Both the position numbers and the translations under genes were made by a program. From positions 1 through 60,715 of the forward strand of contig ONEY01000012.1 of assembly GCA_900316965.1 (NCBI GenBank): a stretch of DNA of 60,715 nucleotides. Reading direction: 5' to 3'. Below are positions 35,756 to 44,362 of the stretch, one piece after another. The stretch is from an uncultured Bacteroidales bacterium (GTDB taxonomy: Bacteria > Bacteroidota > Bacteroidia > Bacteroidales > P3). Each line of letters begins with the position of its first letter. Position 1 is the first letter of the stretch. Below the pieces are notes generated by a model. It worked only from the letters and a program-made list of their open reading frames with translations. It was not told the origin of the DNA and did not search any database.

Positions 35756-36778
35756 ATGAACGACAAAGGTAAAGAAAAAATCATCTCGCTGGAAGATATC
35801 GACTATACTCACTTCTGGGGCTCCAACGACAAAATGCTCGACTTTGTAAGGCTGCTCTTCCCTAAAGTGAAACTCATTGTAAGGGGCGAAATGCTCAAAG
35901 TTATTGGCGCCGACGACGACATCGCCTTCTTTCAAGACAAACTCGACGCCATGATGACCTACTACGACAAATTCGGCCGCCTTAACGAAAACGCCATTAT
36001 GCAAATCATGGAAAACGGCGGCGGCCCCGACACCGAGCAAAGCGACGAAATTCTTGTCCACGGCCGCAACGGCATCCTTGTCAAAGCGCGCACCCCCAAC
36101 CAGCAACGCCTCGTGCAAGCCGTGAAAGAAAACGACATGGTCTTCGCCATCGGCCCCGCAGGCACCGGCAAAACCTACACAGCTGTGGCTCTCGCCGTCC
36201 GCGCACTCAAAAACAAAGAAATCCGTCGCATCATCCTCACTCGCCCTGCCGTCGAAGCCGGCGAAAACCTCGGATTCCTCCCCGGCGACCTTCGCGACAA
36301 ACTCGACCCCTACCTACAACCTCTCTACGACGCTCTCCGCGACATGATTCCTCAGCAGAAACTACTCTCCTACTGGGAAGACAACACCATCGAGATCGCC
36401 CCTCTCGCCTTCATGCGCGGCCGCACTCTCGACAACGCCTTCGTCATCCTCGACGAAGCTCAAAACGCCACAACGTCGCAACTCAAAATGTTCCTCACAC
36501 GCATGGGGCGCAACGCCAAATTTGTAATCACCGGCGACATTACTCAAATCGACCTGCCTCGCAACCAACGCTCTGGCCTCGTCCAAGCCACTCAATTACT
36601 TAAAAACATTGAAGGCATCTCCGTCATTCAACTCGACAACAGCGACGTCATCCGACACCGTTTGGTAACCAAAATCATTCAAGCCTACGACAAAGAGGAC
36701 TCTTTCAACCGCAACCCAACCAATGAGACTCCAAAGCGATACGACAACCATGAAGACTTACCCCAACTGCAAGATTAA
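35756..36778 (+). CDS. phoH: PhoH family ATPase
   Basis: 340 residues starting at ATG 35756 (preceded by an in-frame TTG that is not needed). Walker A is GPAGTGKT (133-140), Walker B is FVILDEAQN, and the core has RRIILTRPAVEAGENLGFLPGDL and KFVITGDITQIDLP, all typical of PhoH-like P-loop ATPases related to RNA helicases. The role is uncertain; in other bacteria PhoH proteins relate to RNA metabolism and phosphate limitation. Its end overlaps the ispE start by 29 bases. Confidence 0.94.
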   Translation: MNDKGKEKIISLEDIDYTHFWGSNDKMLDFVRLLFPKVKLIVRGEMLKVIGADDDIAFFQDKLDAMMTYYDKFGRLNENAIMQIMENGGGPDTEQSDEILVHGRNGILVKARTPNQQRLVQAVKENDMVFAIGPAGTGKTYTAVALAVRALKNKEIRRIILTRPAVEAGENLGFLPGDLRDKLDPYLQPLYDALRDMIPQQKLLSYWEDNTIEIAPLAFMRGRTLDNAFVILDEAQNATTSQLKMFLTRMGRNAKFVITGDITQIDLPRNQRSGLVQATQLLKNIEGISVIQLDNSDVIRHRLVTKIIQAYDKEDSFNRNPTNETPKRYDNHEDLPQLQD

Positions 36779-37610
36779 CCTAGGACTCCATGTGATGCGC
36801 AAACGGGACGACGGCTACCACGACCTGGAAACCATCTTTGTCCCCGTTTCCCTCCACGACGAGCTGGATATTTCGCCCGCCAACACATTCTCTTTCCTTC
36901 AAGACGGCATTGCCATCGACGGCAACCCCGATTCCAACCTTGTCGTTCGTGCCTACCATCTTTTGCAGCAACACTCGGGCTCTCGCCTTGGCAATGTCGA
37001 GATTCGTCTCACCAAAAAAATCCCCACCGGAGCCGGCCTCGGCGGCGGCAGCAGCGACGCCGCCTTCACCCTCGTCATGCTCAACAAAATCTTCAACTTG
37101 GGCATCCAAACCAAAACTCTTCAATCTTTGGCTGCAAAACTCGGAGCCGACTGCGCCTTCTTTATCGAGAACATTGCCGCCTTCGCCACAGGAATCGGCG
37201 ACCAACTATCTCCCCTGCCTCTCAACCCGCTTCTCAAATACAAACTTCTCCTTGTCAAACCCGACGAATTTGTCTCTACAGCCGAAGCCTACCGCGACAT
37301 TACTCCCAGGTCACAGCGGACTCATAGCGAACCCATAGACCTACGCAAAGCTCTCGACAACGATATTCACCTCTGGAAAAACACCATTGTCAACGACTTC
37401 GAAAACAGCGTCTTCCCAAAACACCCCCGCCTCAAAAAAATCAAGAGCGAACTATATGACGCCGGAGCTCTCTATGCCGCCATGAGCGGTTCTGGAGCCA
37501 CCATATATGGCATTTTCCAAAACAACAACGACATCGACAACTTGAAAAATCTATTCAACAACGATAACAACTTCGTCGCCATTTGCGACACAAACATCAC
37601 TAACATATAG
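36750..37610 (+). CDS. ispE: 4-diphosphocytidyl-2-C-methyl-D-erythritol kinase
   Basis: 286 residues from ATG 36750, inside the last 29 bases of phoH. GHMP-kinase marks are visible: NCKINLGLHV at the start, PTGAGLGGGSSDAA (92-105, phosphate-binding loop) and the C-terminal AMSGSGATIYGIF. It performs the ATP-dependent step of the MEP isoprenoid pathway in the cytosol. Overlap with phoH implies co-transcription. Confidence 0.95.
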   Translation: MKTYPNCKINLGLHVMRKRDDGYHDLETIFVPVSLHDELDISPANTFSFLQDGIAIDGNPDSNLVVRAYHLLQQHSGSRLGNVEIRLTKKIPTGAGLGGGSSDAAFTLVMLNKIFNLGIQTKTLQSLAAKLGADCAFFIENIAAFATGIGDQLSPLPLNPLLKYKLLLVKPDEFVSTAEAYRDITPRSQRTHSEPIDLRKALDNDIHLWKNTIVNDFENSVFPKHPRLKKIKSELYDAGALYAAMSGSGATIYGIFQNNNDIDNLKNLFNNDNNFVAICDTNITNI

Positions 37611-37619
37611 AAATAGCTT

Positions 37620-38855
37620 ATGAATAAAAATTTTACTCTTTTTTACAGAATAGCATTTTGCGTCTTGCTCTCTCTTCCCGTCGCAGCATGGTCTCAGTTC
37701 CAAATCCCCAACAATGGTTTCGAACAATGGGACGGCGGCTACACCTCCGAGCCAACTCATTGGAACACATTCTCCTCAAGCGACGGCTCTTACGCCTCCC
37801 TGGCATCAAGCAACCACCACTATCGCCGCAGCGGACATCGCCCCGGTGGCTCCGGCAACTACTACCTCACCATCTACACCAAATCCATTATGGGCGTAAA
37901 AGCCAATGGCAACATGACCACAGGCAGAATACACGCAGGCTCTATGTCGGCGGCAAGCAGCGACAACTACAACTACACTCAACGCAGCAACAGCAGCCAT
38001 TGCCTACCCTTCACAGCCACTCCCGACTCTCTCTATGTGTGGGTCAGCTTCTACGCCGAAAGCAGCAACTCCGAGGCTCAAATCACAGCCATTCTCCACG
38101 GCGAAAACGACTTCCAAGCCCCTAACCACGAAAACAACACCTCCCTTTATAAAGCTCGCGCCGAAGTGCGCACCAAACGTACCACAGGTTCTGCCTCTTC
38201 TATGGCGTGGCGTCAAATAAAAGTTCCCTTTGTCTACTCTGGATCCGCCTCGCCGGCTTACCTGCTGGTCAACATGACCACCAACCGCCAACCTGGCGGT
38301 GGCGACAAAAACGACTCTCTCTCCATCGACGACATCCAACTGATTTACAGCGCCTGGCTCACCGACCTTAAAGTCAACGGCGAAACCATACCCGGATTCG
38401 ACAAAGGCCGCCTCAACTACACAATCCACGTCGATGACATCGACAACCTTACCGCCGACGACATCACAGCCACAACCGAAGTCGACGACGCATCGGTTCA
38501 AATTCAAGTCTCTCTCAGCGACGTCAACGAAACTGACGCCTACATCTATGTCACAGTAACTGCCGAAGACGGATCCGAGAAAGAATATCTTGTCCTCGCC
38601 ACAACCAACGAGATTGCCGAAGACATCGATACCTATACCCCCGAATCTTCTCCAAGTGTTTTCCCCAATCCCGCCAACCACACCATAACCGTAGTTATGG
38701 ATCACTATATGGAAATAATCGACATCACCGGCCATCGCGTATCATATCTCAACGGAAACGGCACTCATCGTGTCAACGTCAGCCACCTCCCCAAAGGCGT
38801 CTACACCGTTCGCATCGATGGCAACAAAACAACCAAACTCGTCATCAACAGATAA
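37620..38855 (+). CDS. T9SS-exported putative carbohydrate-related protein (PCMD-like)
   Basis: 411 residues. A signal peptide (ends AAWSQ, residue 27) is followed by a first domain (about 28-245) that opens IPNNGFEQWDGGYTSEPTHWN, which resembles the PCMD (putative carbohydrate metabolism) domain of Bacteroidetes. A strand-rich second part follows (LTDLKVNGETIPGFDKGRLNYTIHV, cadherin-like). The last ~75 residues are a type-A T9SS sorting domain (VFPNPANHTITV, EIIDITGHRV, LPKGVYTVRIDG). It should be exported through the type IX system and is probably surface-attached; substrate unknown. It starts 9 bases after ispE ends. Confidence 0.85.
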   Translation: MNKNFTLFYRIAFCVLLSLPVAAWSQFQIPNNGFEQWDGGYTSEPTHWNTFSSSDGSYASLASSNHHYRRSGHRPGGSGNYYLTIYTKSIMGVKANGNMTTGRIHAGSMSAASSDNYNYTQRSNSSHCLPFTATPDSLYVWVSFYAESSNSEAQITAILHGENDFQAPNHENNTSLYKARAEVRTKRTTGSASSMAWRQIKVPFVYSGSASPAYLLVNMTTNRQPGGGDKNDSLSIDDIQLIYSAWLTDLKVNGETIPGFDKGRLNYTIHVDDIDNLTADDITATTEVDDASVQIQVSLSDVNETDAYIYVTVTAEDGSEKEYLVLATTNEIAEDIDTYTPESSPSVFPNPANHTITVVMDHYMEIIDITGHRVSYLNGNGTHRVNVSHLPKGVYTVRIDGNKTTKLVINR

Positions 38856-38905
38856 AATCAAGCCAATCAAATACCTATCATTCAAACAATAACACCCATC
38901 TTATC

Positions 38906-39880
38906 ATGAATCACACATATTCTATCGGCATCGACATTGGAGGCACCAACACCGACATGGGCTTGGTGCGCGACGACGGCACCATCATCGCCCGCAGCAA
39001 CATACCAACCAACTCTTACACAGTCTTTGAACCCTACATCCACGACATCATGGAGCATATTTCCACCATGATGAAAGAGAACAACATTCAACAACTGGAG
39101 GGTATCGGCATCGGAGCCCCCAACGGCAACTTCTACACCGGTTGCGTCGACAACGCTCCCAACCTCACCATCAAAGGCGTATTGGATTTCGCAAAAGAAA
39201 TTCACAAATACATGGACACCACCGTTGTTCTCAGCAACGACGCCAACGCCGCCGCCTTCGGCGAAATGGTTTACGGCGGCGCCAAAGGACTTAATCACTT
39301 CATCATGTTCACCCTTGGAACTGGCGTGGGCAGCGGCATTGTCATCGACGGCAAATTAGTTCATGGCAGCACAGGAGCCGCCGGCGAACTGGGTCACAAC
39401 ATACTTATCCCCGAAGGCAGAATGTGCAGCTGCGGACGCAAAGGATGTCTCGAAACCTACACCTCAGCAAGAGGTATAGTACAGACTTTCTGCGAACTGC
39501 GTAAAGCCAACGGTCCTCGCGACTGCAAACAAGGTTGGATCCCCGACAGCGTCTCCGACAGCGACGTCAGCTCCAAGATGATTGGCGACGCCGCCAACGC
39601 CGGCGACCCCATTGCCGTGGCAACATACGAAAAAACAGGCTACTGGTTGGGATTGGCTATGGCCAACAGCGTCACATTCTCCGCCCCCGAAGCCATTTTC
39701 CTCATGGGCGGCCCAACCAAAGTAGGCGAACCCCTACTCAAACCCCTGCGCCAATCCTTCGAGAAACACCTGCTCAACATCTTCCAAGGCAGCTGTTCCA
39801 TCCGAATGTCTCAACTGAAAGCCAACGAAGTGGCCATCCTAGGAGCCGCGGCTCTAATAAAGATGAAACATCAAGCATAA
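38906..39880 (+). CDS. ROK-family sugar kinase
   Basis: 324 residues. ATP-binding DIGGTNTDMGLV, catalytic Asp in SNDANAAAFGE (D112), and the ROK zinc site H164 with CSCGRKGCLE (C174, C176, C181) are all present, so the protein should be an active cytosolic kinase. Glucose is a common substrate for such proteins, but N-acetylglucosamine or other sugars cannot be excluded. It lies between a T9SS substrate gene and gmd. Confidence 0.93.
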   Translation: MNHTYSIGIDIGGTNTDMGLVRDDGTIIARSNIPTNSYTVFEPYIHDIMEHISTMMKENNIQQLEGIGIGAPNGNFYTGCVDNAPNLTIKGVLDFAKEIHKYMDTTVVLSNDANAAAFGEMVYGGAKGLNHFIMFTLGTGVGSGIVIDGKLVHGSTGAAGELGHNILIPEGRMCSCGRKGCLETYTSARGIVQTFCELRKANGPRDCKQGWIPDSVSDSDVSSKMIGDAANAGDPIAVATYEKTGYWLGLAMANSVTFSAPEAIFLMGGPTKVGEPLLKPLRQSFEKHLLNIFQGSCSIRMSQLKANEVAILGAAALIKMKHQA

Positions 39881-39911
39881 TTATTAACACCCACATATCC
39901 TCCATCACTCC

Positions 39912-41015
39912 ATGAAAACTGCTCTCATCACCGGCGTCACAGGTCAAGACGGATCTTATCTCTCCGAATTTTTGATCGAAAAAGGATACAACGTCCACGG
40001 CATCATTCGTCGCAGTTCGGTCGATTTTCGCGAACGCATCGCACATCTCGAAGGTCATCCTCAATTCCACCTCCATTTCGGCGACCTTGGCGACTCCATG
40101 AGCCTCGTACAAGTCGTAGCCAAAGTGCGCCCCGACGAGATATACAATCTCGCGGCACAAAGCCACGTCCAAGTAAGCTTCGACAGCCCTGAATTTACCG
40201 CCAACATCGATGCCACCGGCGTTCTGCGCGTTTTGGAAGCCGTACGCGCTTGCGGCCTCGAGAAAAAATGCCGCATCTACCAAGCCTCAACCTCCGAACT
40301 CTACGGCAAAGTGGAGGCCATACCTCAAAACGAAAACACTCCCTTTCACCCCTACAGCCCCTACGCCGTCGCCAAACTCTATGGCTTTTGGATCACCAAA
40401 GAGTATCGTGAAGCTTACAACATGTTCTGCTGCAGCGGCATACTCTTCAACCACGAAAGCGAACGCCGCGGCGAAACCTTCGTTACTCGCAAAATCACCC
40501 TCGCCGCAGCACGCATCTCTCTGGGATATCAAGACTGCCTCTATCTCGGCAACCTCGACTCAAAACGCGACTGGGGTTACGCCAAAGACTACGTCGAGTG
40601 CATGTGGCTCATCCTCCAAAGCCGCCGCCCCGACGACTATGTCATAGCAACCGGAGTACAACATTCCGTACGCGACTTCGCCCAACTGGCTTTCCACCAC
40701 GCCGGCATCGAATTACAATTCGAAGGTGAAGGCATCAACGAAAAAGGTATCTGCGTCAAAGGTCCCGAAAAACTAATCGGCAAAACTCTCGTCGCCGTCA
40801 GCAAAGATTTCTACCGCCCAACCGATGTCGTTAACCTCTGCGGCGACCCATCCAAAGCCGTCAAAAAACTAGGTTGGAACCCATGCAAAACCTCCTTCGA
40901 GCAACTAGTAAAACTTATGGTCGAGCACGACATTGCAAAAGTGGCGTCGGAAGGCGCCGCCCACAAAGTCAAAATGAATCTCGCCGAATACCTCGAAAAA
41001 GGCATCGTGAAATAG
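39912..41015 (+). CDS. gmd: GDP-mannose 4,6-dehydratase
   Basis: 367 residues. Short-chain dehydrogenase fold with [15 protein letters not shown] (8-22), the GMD-type segment GIIRRSS, the catalytic STSELYG and [13 protein letters not shown] (YxxxK), and the dimer/tetramer segment [12 protein letters not shown]. It turns GDP-D-mannose into GDP-4-keto-6-deoxymannose, the first step to GDP-L-fucose. fcl follows but with 386 bases between them that carry a gene relic, so the pair is less tightly linked than usual. Confidence 0.96.
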   Translation: MKTALITGVTGQDGSYLSEFLIEKGYNVHGIIRRSSVDFRERIAHLEGHPQFHLHFGDLGDSMSLVQVVAKVRPDEIYNLAAQSHVQVSFDSPEFTANIDATGVLRVLEAVRACGLEKKCRIYQASTSELYGKVEAIPQNENTPFHPYSPYAVAKLYGFWITKEYREAYNMFCCSGILFNHESERRGETFVTRKITLAAARISLGYQDCLYLGNLDSKRDWGYAKDYVECMWLILQSRRPDDYVIATGVQHSVRDFAQLAFHHAGIELQFEGEGINEKGICVKGPEKLIGKTLVAVSKDFYRPTDVVNLCGDPSKAVKKLGWNPCKTSFEQLVKLMVEHDIAKVASEGAAHKVKMNLAEYLEKGIVK

Positions 41016-41018
41016 CAC

Positions 41019-41062
41019 TTTGATAGTACCCAGATAGTACTTTGATAGTACCTACACAGTAC
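41019..41062 (+). repeat. 11-bp tandem repeat after gmd
   Basis: Four units of 11 bases: TTTGATAGTAC, CCAGATAGTAC, an exact copy of the first, and CTACACAGTAC. The period equals about one helical turn. It begins four bases after the gmd stop. Confidence 0.7.
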
Positions 41063-41103
41063 CCACACAAAAAAATAGTGGTTGGAGGTCGGCGCAAAAG
41101 GCA

Positions 41104-41268
41104 ATGTCCGGCATTCACACCATCTCCGGCCACATGGCTGTACGCATAGAGCCACGCTCGGCGGCCGCACACTCTTTTCATCTCTCCCACCAAGGCGTCT
41201 ACACCCTCAGCAACTCTACTCTTATCGCAAAGTTTATAATTAAAATCTCCTATTATAAAGTATTATAA
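41104..41268 (+). pseudogene. Relic of a T9SS C-terminal sorting domain
   Basis: The frame from ATG 41104 gives 54 residues that align with the last part of the sorting domain at 2-388: HTISGHMAVRIEP corresponds to YDISGRPVLHFEP, and LSHQGVYTLS to LAPGLYTLR, ending in a basic KFIIK. There is no signal peptide or upstream protein, so this is the leftover 3' end of a lost T9SS substrate gene. It may still be transcribed, but the product should not be functional. Confidence 0.6.
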
Positions 41269-41401
41269 AGACAATAATAATTAAAAAAAATTGTTTTTAT
41301 TCCAACAAAAGGATCGAAAGATTATAAAGATTCATGATAACCATATTTCATATAGTTTAATAATTAAGCCATCTCCTTCTTCGAACTTTTTTTGAGATAT
41401 T

Positions 41402-42343
41402 ATGGAACTCCATTCTAAAATATATGTGGCAGGACACCGCGGCATGGTCGGCAGCGCAATAGTGCGAGAACTGAAAAAACAAGGATACTACAATATTATC
41501 ACTCGCACACACTCAGAATTGGATCTCTGCAACCAACAAGCCGTCAACGATTTCTTTGCCAACGAAAAACCTGAATACGTGTTTGTCGCCGCCGCCAAAG
41601 TAGGAGGCATCGTAGCCAACCAATCGGCACTTGCCGACTTCATGTACGACAACATGATATTGGAGATGAATGTCATTCATGCAGCATGGCAAAACAATGT
41701 AAAAAAGCTACAATTCCTCGGAAGCAGCTGCATTTATCCACGCCTCGCGCCACAACCCATGCCCGAGAGTTGCCTTCTAACTTCCAGTTTGGAGCCCACC
41801 AACGAAGCCTACGCTCTCGCGAAAATAAGCGGCCTTAAATATTGCGAATACCTCAACCGGCAATATGGCACTGACTTCATAAGCGTTATGCCTACAAATC
41901 TTTATGGCCCCAACGACAACTACCATCCCGAGCATTCCCATGTGTTGCCCGCATTAATCCGCCGTTTCCATGAAGCCAAAGTGCAGGGTGCATCATCTGT
42001 CACATGCTGGGGCGACGGATCCCCTCTAAGGGAATTTCTCTATGTCGACGACCTGGCCAACTTGTGCGTGTTTCTTATGAACAACTACTCTGGAAACGAA
42101 ACTGTGAACGCGGGAACAGGCAAAGAAATATCCATAAAACAACTTACTGAGTTGGTGGCTCGCATTGTCGGATTCAACGGCGAAATCAAATGGGACTCTT
42201 CTCGCCCCAACGGAACACCTCGCAAACTGCTCGACGTAAGCAAAGCCAGCCAATTAGGATGGCACTACTCAACAGAACTCGAAGAGGGAATAAAACTAAC
42301 CTACAACGATTTTCTGAACAATCCACACAGAGTTGAGAGATAA
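41402..42343 (+). CDS. fcl: GDP-L-fucose synthase
   Basis: 313 residues. NADPH-binding [10 protein letters not shown] near the start, [11 protein letters not shown], the catalytic region SSCIYPR, and [13 protein letters not shown] (YxxxK) are typical of the epimerase-reductase WcaG. It completes GDP-L-fucose synthesis after Gmd. GDP-fucose is used for O-antigen, capsule and protein O-glycans; in Bacteroidales it is also linked to glycoprotein fucosylation. It is preceded by a 130-base AT-rich stretch that may hold its promoter. Confidence 0.95.
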   Translation: MELHSKIYVAGHRGMVGSAIVRELKKQGYYNIITRTHSELDLCNQQAVNDFFANEKPEYVFVAAAKVGGIVANQSALADFMYDNMILEMNVIHAAWQNNVKKLQFLGSSCIYPRLAPQPMPESCLLTSSLEPTNEAYALAKISGLKYCEYLNRQYGTDFISVMPTNLYGPNDNYHPEHSHVLPALIRRFHEAKVQGASSVTCWGDGSPLREFLYVDDLANLCVFLMNNYSGNETVNAGTGKEISIKQLTELVARIVGFNGEIKWDSSRPNGTPRKLLDVSKASQLGWHYSTELEEGIKLTYNDFLNNPHRVER

Positions 42344-42373
42344 TCCGCTTAACAAAGGAAGAACACTCAACTA

Positions 42374-43615
42374 TTATTTTTCACTTTCGCGTCTCTCAAT
42401 CCGTTCATGAAGCCGCGCTTCAGGAACATCTAGTCGAGCCGACAACCGCTTCCACCATAGCGGTCGAATACGTATGTGCTGGTTATTAAACTCCGAGAGC
42501 CTCTCTATAAATTTGAGATGATGCTTTATACCATAACTTACAAAGAAATAGTTGCCCCACACAAAAAACATGGAAGATCCTACAGCAATGTATAGCTGCA
42601 ACTCCGAACTCGCCCCCAATATTGTACTGATAAACCATATTAATACAACAGTAAGCATAATAACCAAAATATTAATGGTTATTATAATATGACTGGCATT
42701 AATATCTAGGAAAACATGGTGTATATGAGTCCTGTCAGGTTTAAAAGGACTGCAACCTCGCATAATACGCATAGTAAACACCCTTATGACATCAAAAATA
42801 GGAACACACAACACCGCAATAGCATAAGCGATAGGATTAATGACATCGACATCGTAATATGACGACATAGGAACATCATCACTCAACAATCGTATAGTAA
42901 ACCAGGTCATCAAGAGCCCCATTACCATAGTACCGCCGTCACCGATAAACATACGGCTGTGAGAACCAAAGACATTATGAATCAAAAACGGGAAAAGCGA
43001 TGTTGCCGCACAAAAAGCCAAAACGGCATTCTGAACATCACCACTACGCATAAAATAAGAACCATATAGTATCGAAACAGCCATACACAATGAACTACTC
43101 AAGCCGTTAATACCATCAATCATATTTACTGAATTGATGATACCAACACCAGCTATTATAGTTAGAGGAACAGCAAACCACCACGAAAACGAGTCTATCC
43201 CCCAAAGACCGTGAAAAGTATCTATACAGTTACCCGAAGAAAAAATCAAACTCAAAATGACTATTACTTCAATCAGTATCCTTAACCAAGGTGGCAAACC
43301 GATTGCGTCGTCCAAAGCACCAACATACAACATCATCACCATCGCCGCAAAAACAGGAAGCATCGAAGCACTTTTTTCAACACCAAAAATGCCACATACC
43401 GCCGATCCGATCAAAAGACCACATACTATACCAAAAAACACAACAATACCGCCGACATTTGGAATGGGCAACTTCTGAAGCTTACGGGAACCAGGATTGT
43501 CAACAAGATTTTTGTCCTTGGCAACAATGAGAATATAATAATATATCCATCTCACAGAACAAAAAGATGCAATAGCGGCAAGCACCACAACAAGATACAT
43601 TGTTTTTGCGTCCAT
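42374..43615 (-). CDS. UDP-sugar:undecaprenyl-phosphate sugar-1-P transferase (WecA/MraY family)
   Basis: 413 residues from ATG 43615 (a GTG one codon upstream is possible). About ten membrane helices. Signature motifs are GALDDAIGLP (first Asp pair), NMIDGINGLSS, FIGDGGT, and the cytosolic DRTHIHH loop, which together mark the WecA/TagO branch rather than MraY. It starts an undecaprenyl-linked glycan, commonly by adding GlcNAc-1-P. It has a charged C-terminal tail of about 60 residues. Convergent with fcl. Confidence 0.92.
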   Translation of the reverse strand: MDAKTMYLVVVLAAIASFCSVRWIYYYILIVAKDKNLVDNPGSRKLQKLPIPNVGGIVVFFGIVCGLLIGSAVCGIFGVEKSASMLPVFAAMVMMLYVGALDDAIGLPPWLRILIEVIVILSLIFSSGNCIDTFHGLWGIDSFSWWFAVPLTIIAGVGIINSVNMIDGINGLSSSLCMAVSILYGSYFMRSGDVQNAVLAFCAATSLFPFLIHNVFGSHSRMFIGDGGTMVMGLLMTWFTIRLLSDDVPMSSYYDVDVINPIAYAIAVLCVPIFDVIRVFTMRIMRGCSPFKPDRTHIHHVFLDINASHIIITINILVIMLTVVLIWFISTILGASSELQLYIAVGSSMFFVWGNYFFVSYGIKHHLKFIERLSEFNNQHIRIRPLWWKRLSARLDVPEARLHERIERRESEK

Positions 43616-43674
43616 CACTTACTTTGAAACGATCTCTAATTAAAAACAGATTGTAATACAATCACGAATAATAA

Positions 43675-43869
43675 CTAAAAATCCCAACTCCAATTTCTTT
43701 CGGAATATCCGGCAGCCTCATTGGATGGGGTTGTTTCATTGTCAAATAAATCAAAATCCATTAATGCGTTGTTTTGCACCTCGCTGGCCACAAAACCATT
43801 TTCAACCACAAAACTGACAACAGTCACCTGTGGCGAATAATATTGTTGTTTTTGTTGTTTCATATCCAT
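43675..43869 (-). CDS. Small protein of the Y-x-x-P / VSFxVExGF family (copy 2)
   Basis: 64 residues (MDMKQQKQQYYSPQVTVVSF). No signal peptide, membrane helix or cysteine. It shares Y-x-[AS]-P-x-[LV]-T-[IV]-V-S-F-x-V-E-x-G-F with copy 1 at 18913-19104 and then a different acidic, Asn-rich tail with a W-x-W-x-F end (ERNWSWDF). Located 59 bases upstream of the WecA-like gene on the same strand, with a TATTTTTG box 58 bases before its start. Function is not known. Confidence 0.75.
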   Translation of the reverse strand: MDMKQQKQQYYSPQVTVVSFVVENGFVASEVQNNALMDFDLFDNETTPSNEAAGYSERNWSWDF

Positions 43870-43927
43870 AATTAGTTAATCCGGCCTTCTTTTATGCTCA
43901 CACTTGGAGCACTCTCAATTTGATTTG

Positions 43928-43935
43928 CAAAAATA
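43928..43935 (-). promoter_or_regulatory. Probable -7 box for the small peptide gene
   Basis: Minus-strand TATTTTTG fits TAnnTTTG, 58 bases before the peptide start. No -33 element is evident. Confidence 0.4.
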
Positions 43936-44362
43936 CTAATAATATTTTGAATAAATGAAATTTTTATACTTTTTTAAACATTAAAAAAAAACAAACAGCA
44001 TAATACACAACACATCAACATGATTATCATTTATTTAAACTAATAATTATTTCTTTAGTGCAACTTTTTTACGCTATGCAAGTTTTGCGACAAAAACCAC
44101 AAACTTCTAAAAAATAGTAGGATAAAAATCCATTAGAACACAAAAAAGCATACACAAAAAAAGGAGTGTTAGGGGTGTTTGAAATACACAATATTTGACC
44201 TCCTAAGACGTTATATTAAAATAGATACCTTAGACAAAAGCAACCTCTTTGTCCTAACCGAGACAAAGTATTCCTGTTTTTCTTTAGAACAAATTGGCTC
44301 TTACATTCCCAAAGACAATCCTATCATCAGAAAAAAACAATAGTAACAAAAGATACTGATAA
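43936..44362. other. 427-base intergenic region before the GH92 gene
   Basis: Very AT-rich with long A and T runs. No gene was found on either strand. The part near the GH92 gene contains three overlapping complementary segments (next entry). Confidence 0.5.
44231..44268 (+). promoter_or_regulatory. Possible mutually exclusive hairpins upstream of GH92
   Basis: GACAAA (44233-44238) can pair with TTTGTC (44248-44253), and CTTTGTC (44247-44253) can instead pair with GACAAAG (44262-44268). The middle segment can form only one of the two stems at a time, as in an attenuator. It lies about 95 bases before the GH92 start. There is no clear T-run after either hairpin, so the function is speculative. 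Confidence 0.3.

Noticed and set aside
42331..42372. AGTTGAG/CTCAACT pair between fcl and the WecA-like gene as a terminator.
   Set aside because: Only 7 bp with a 28-base loop; too weak to call.
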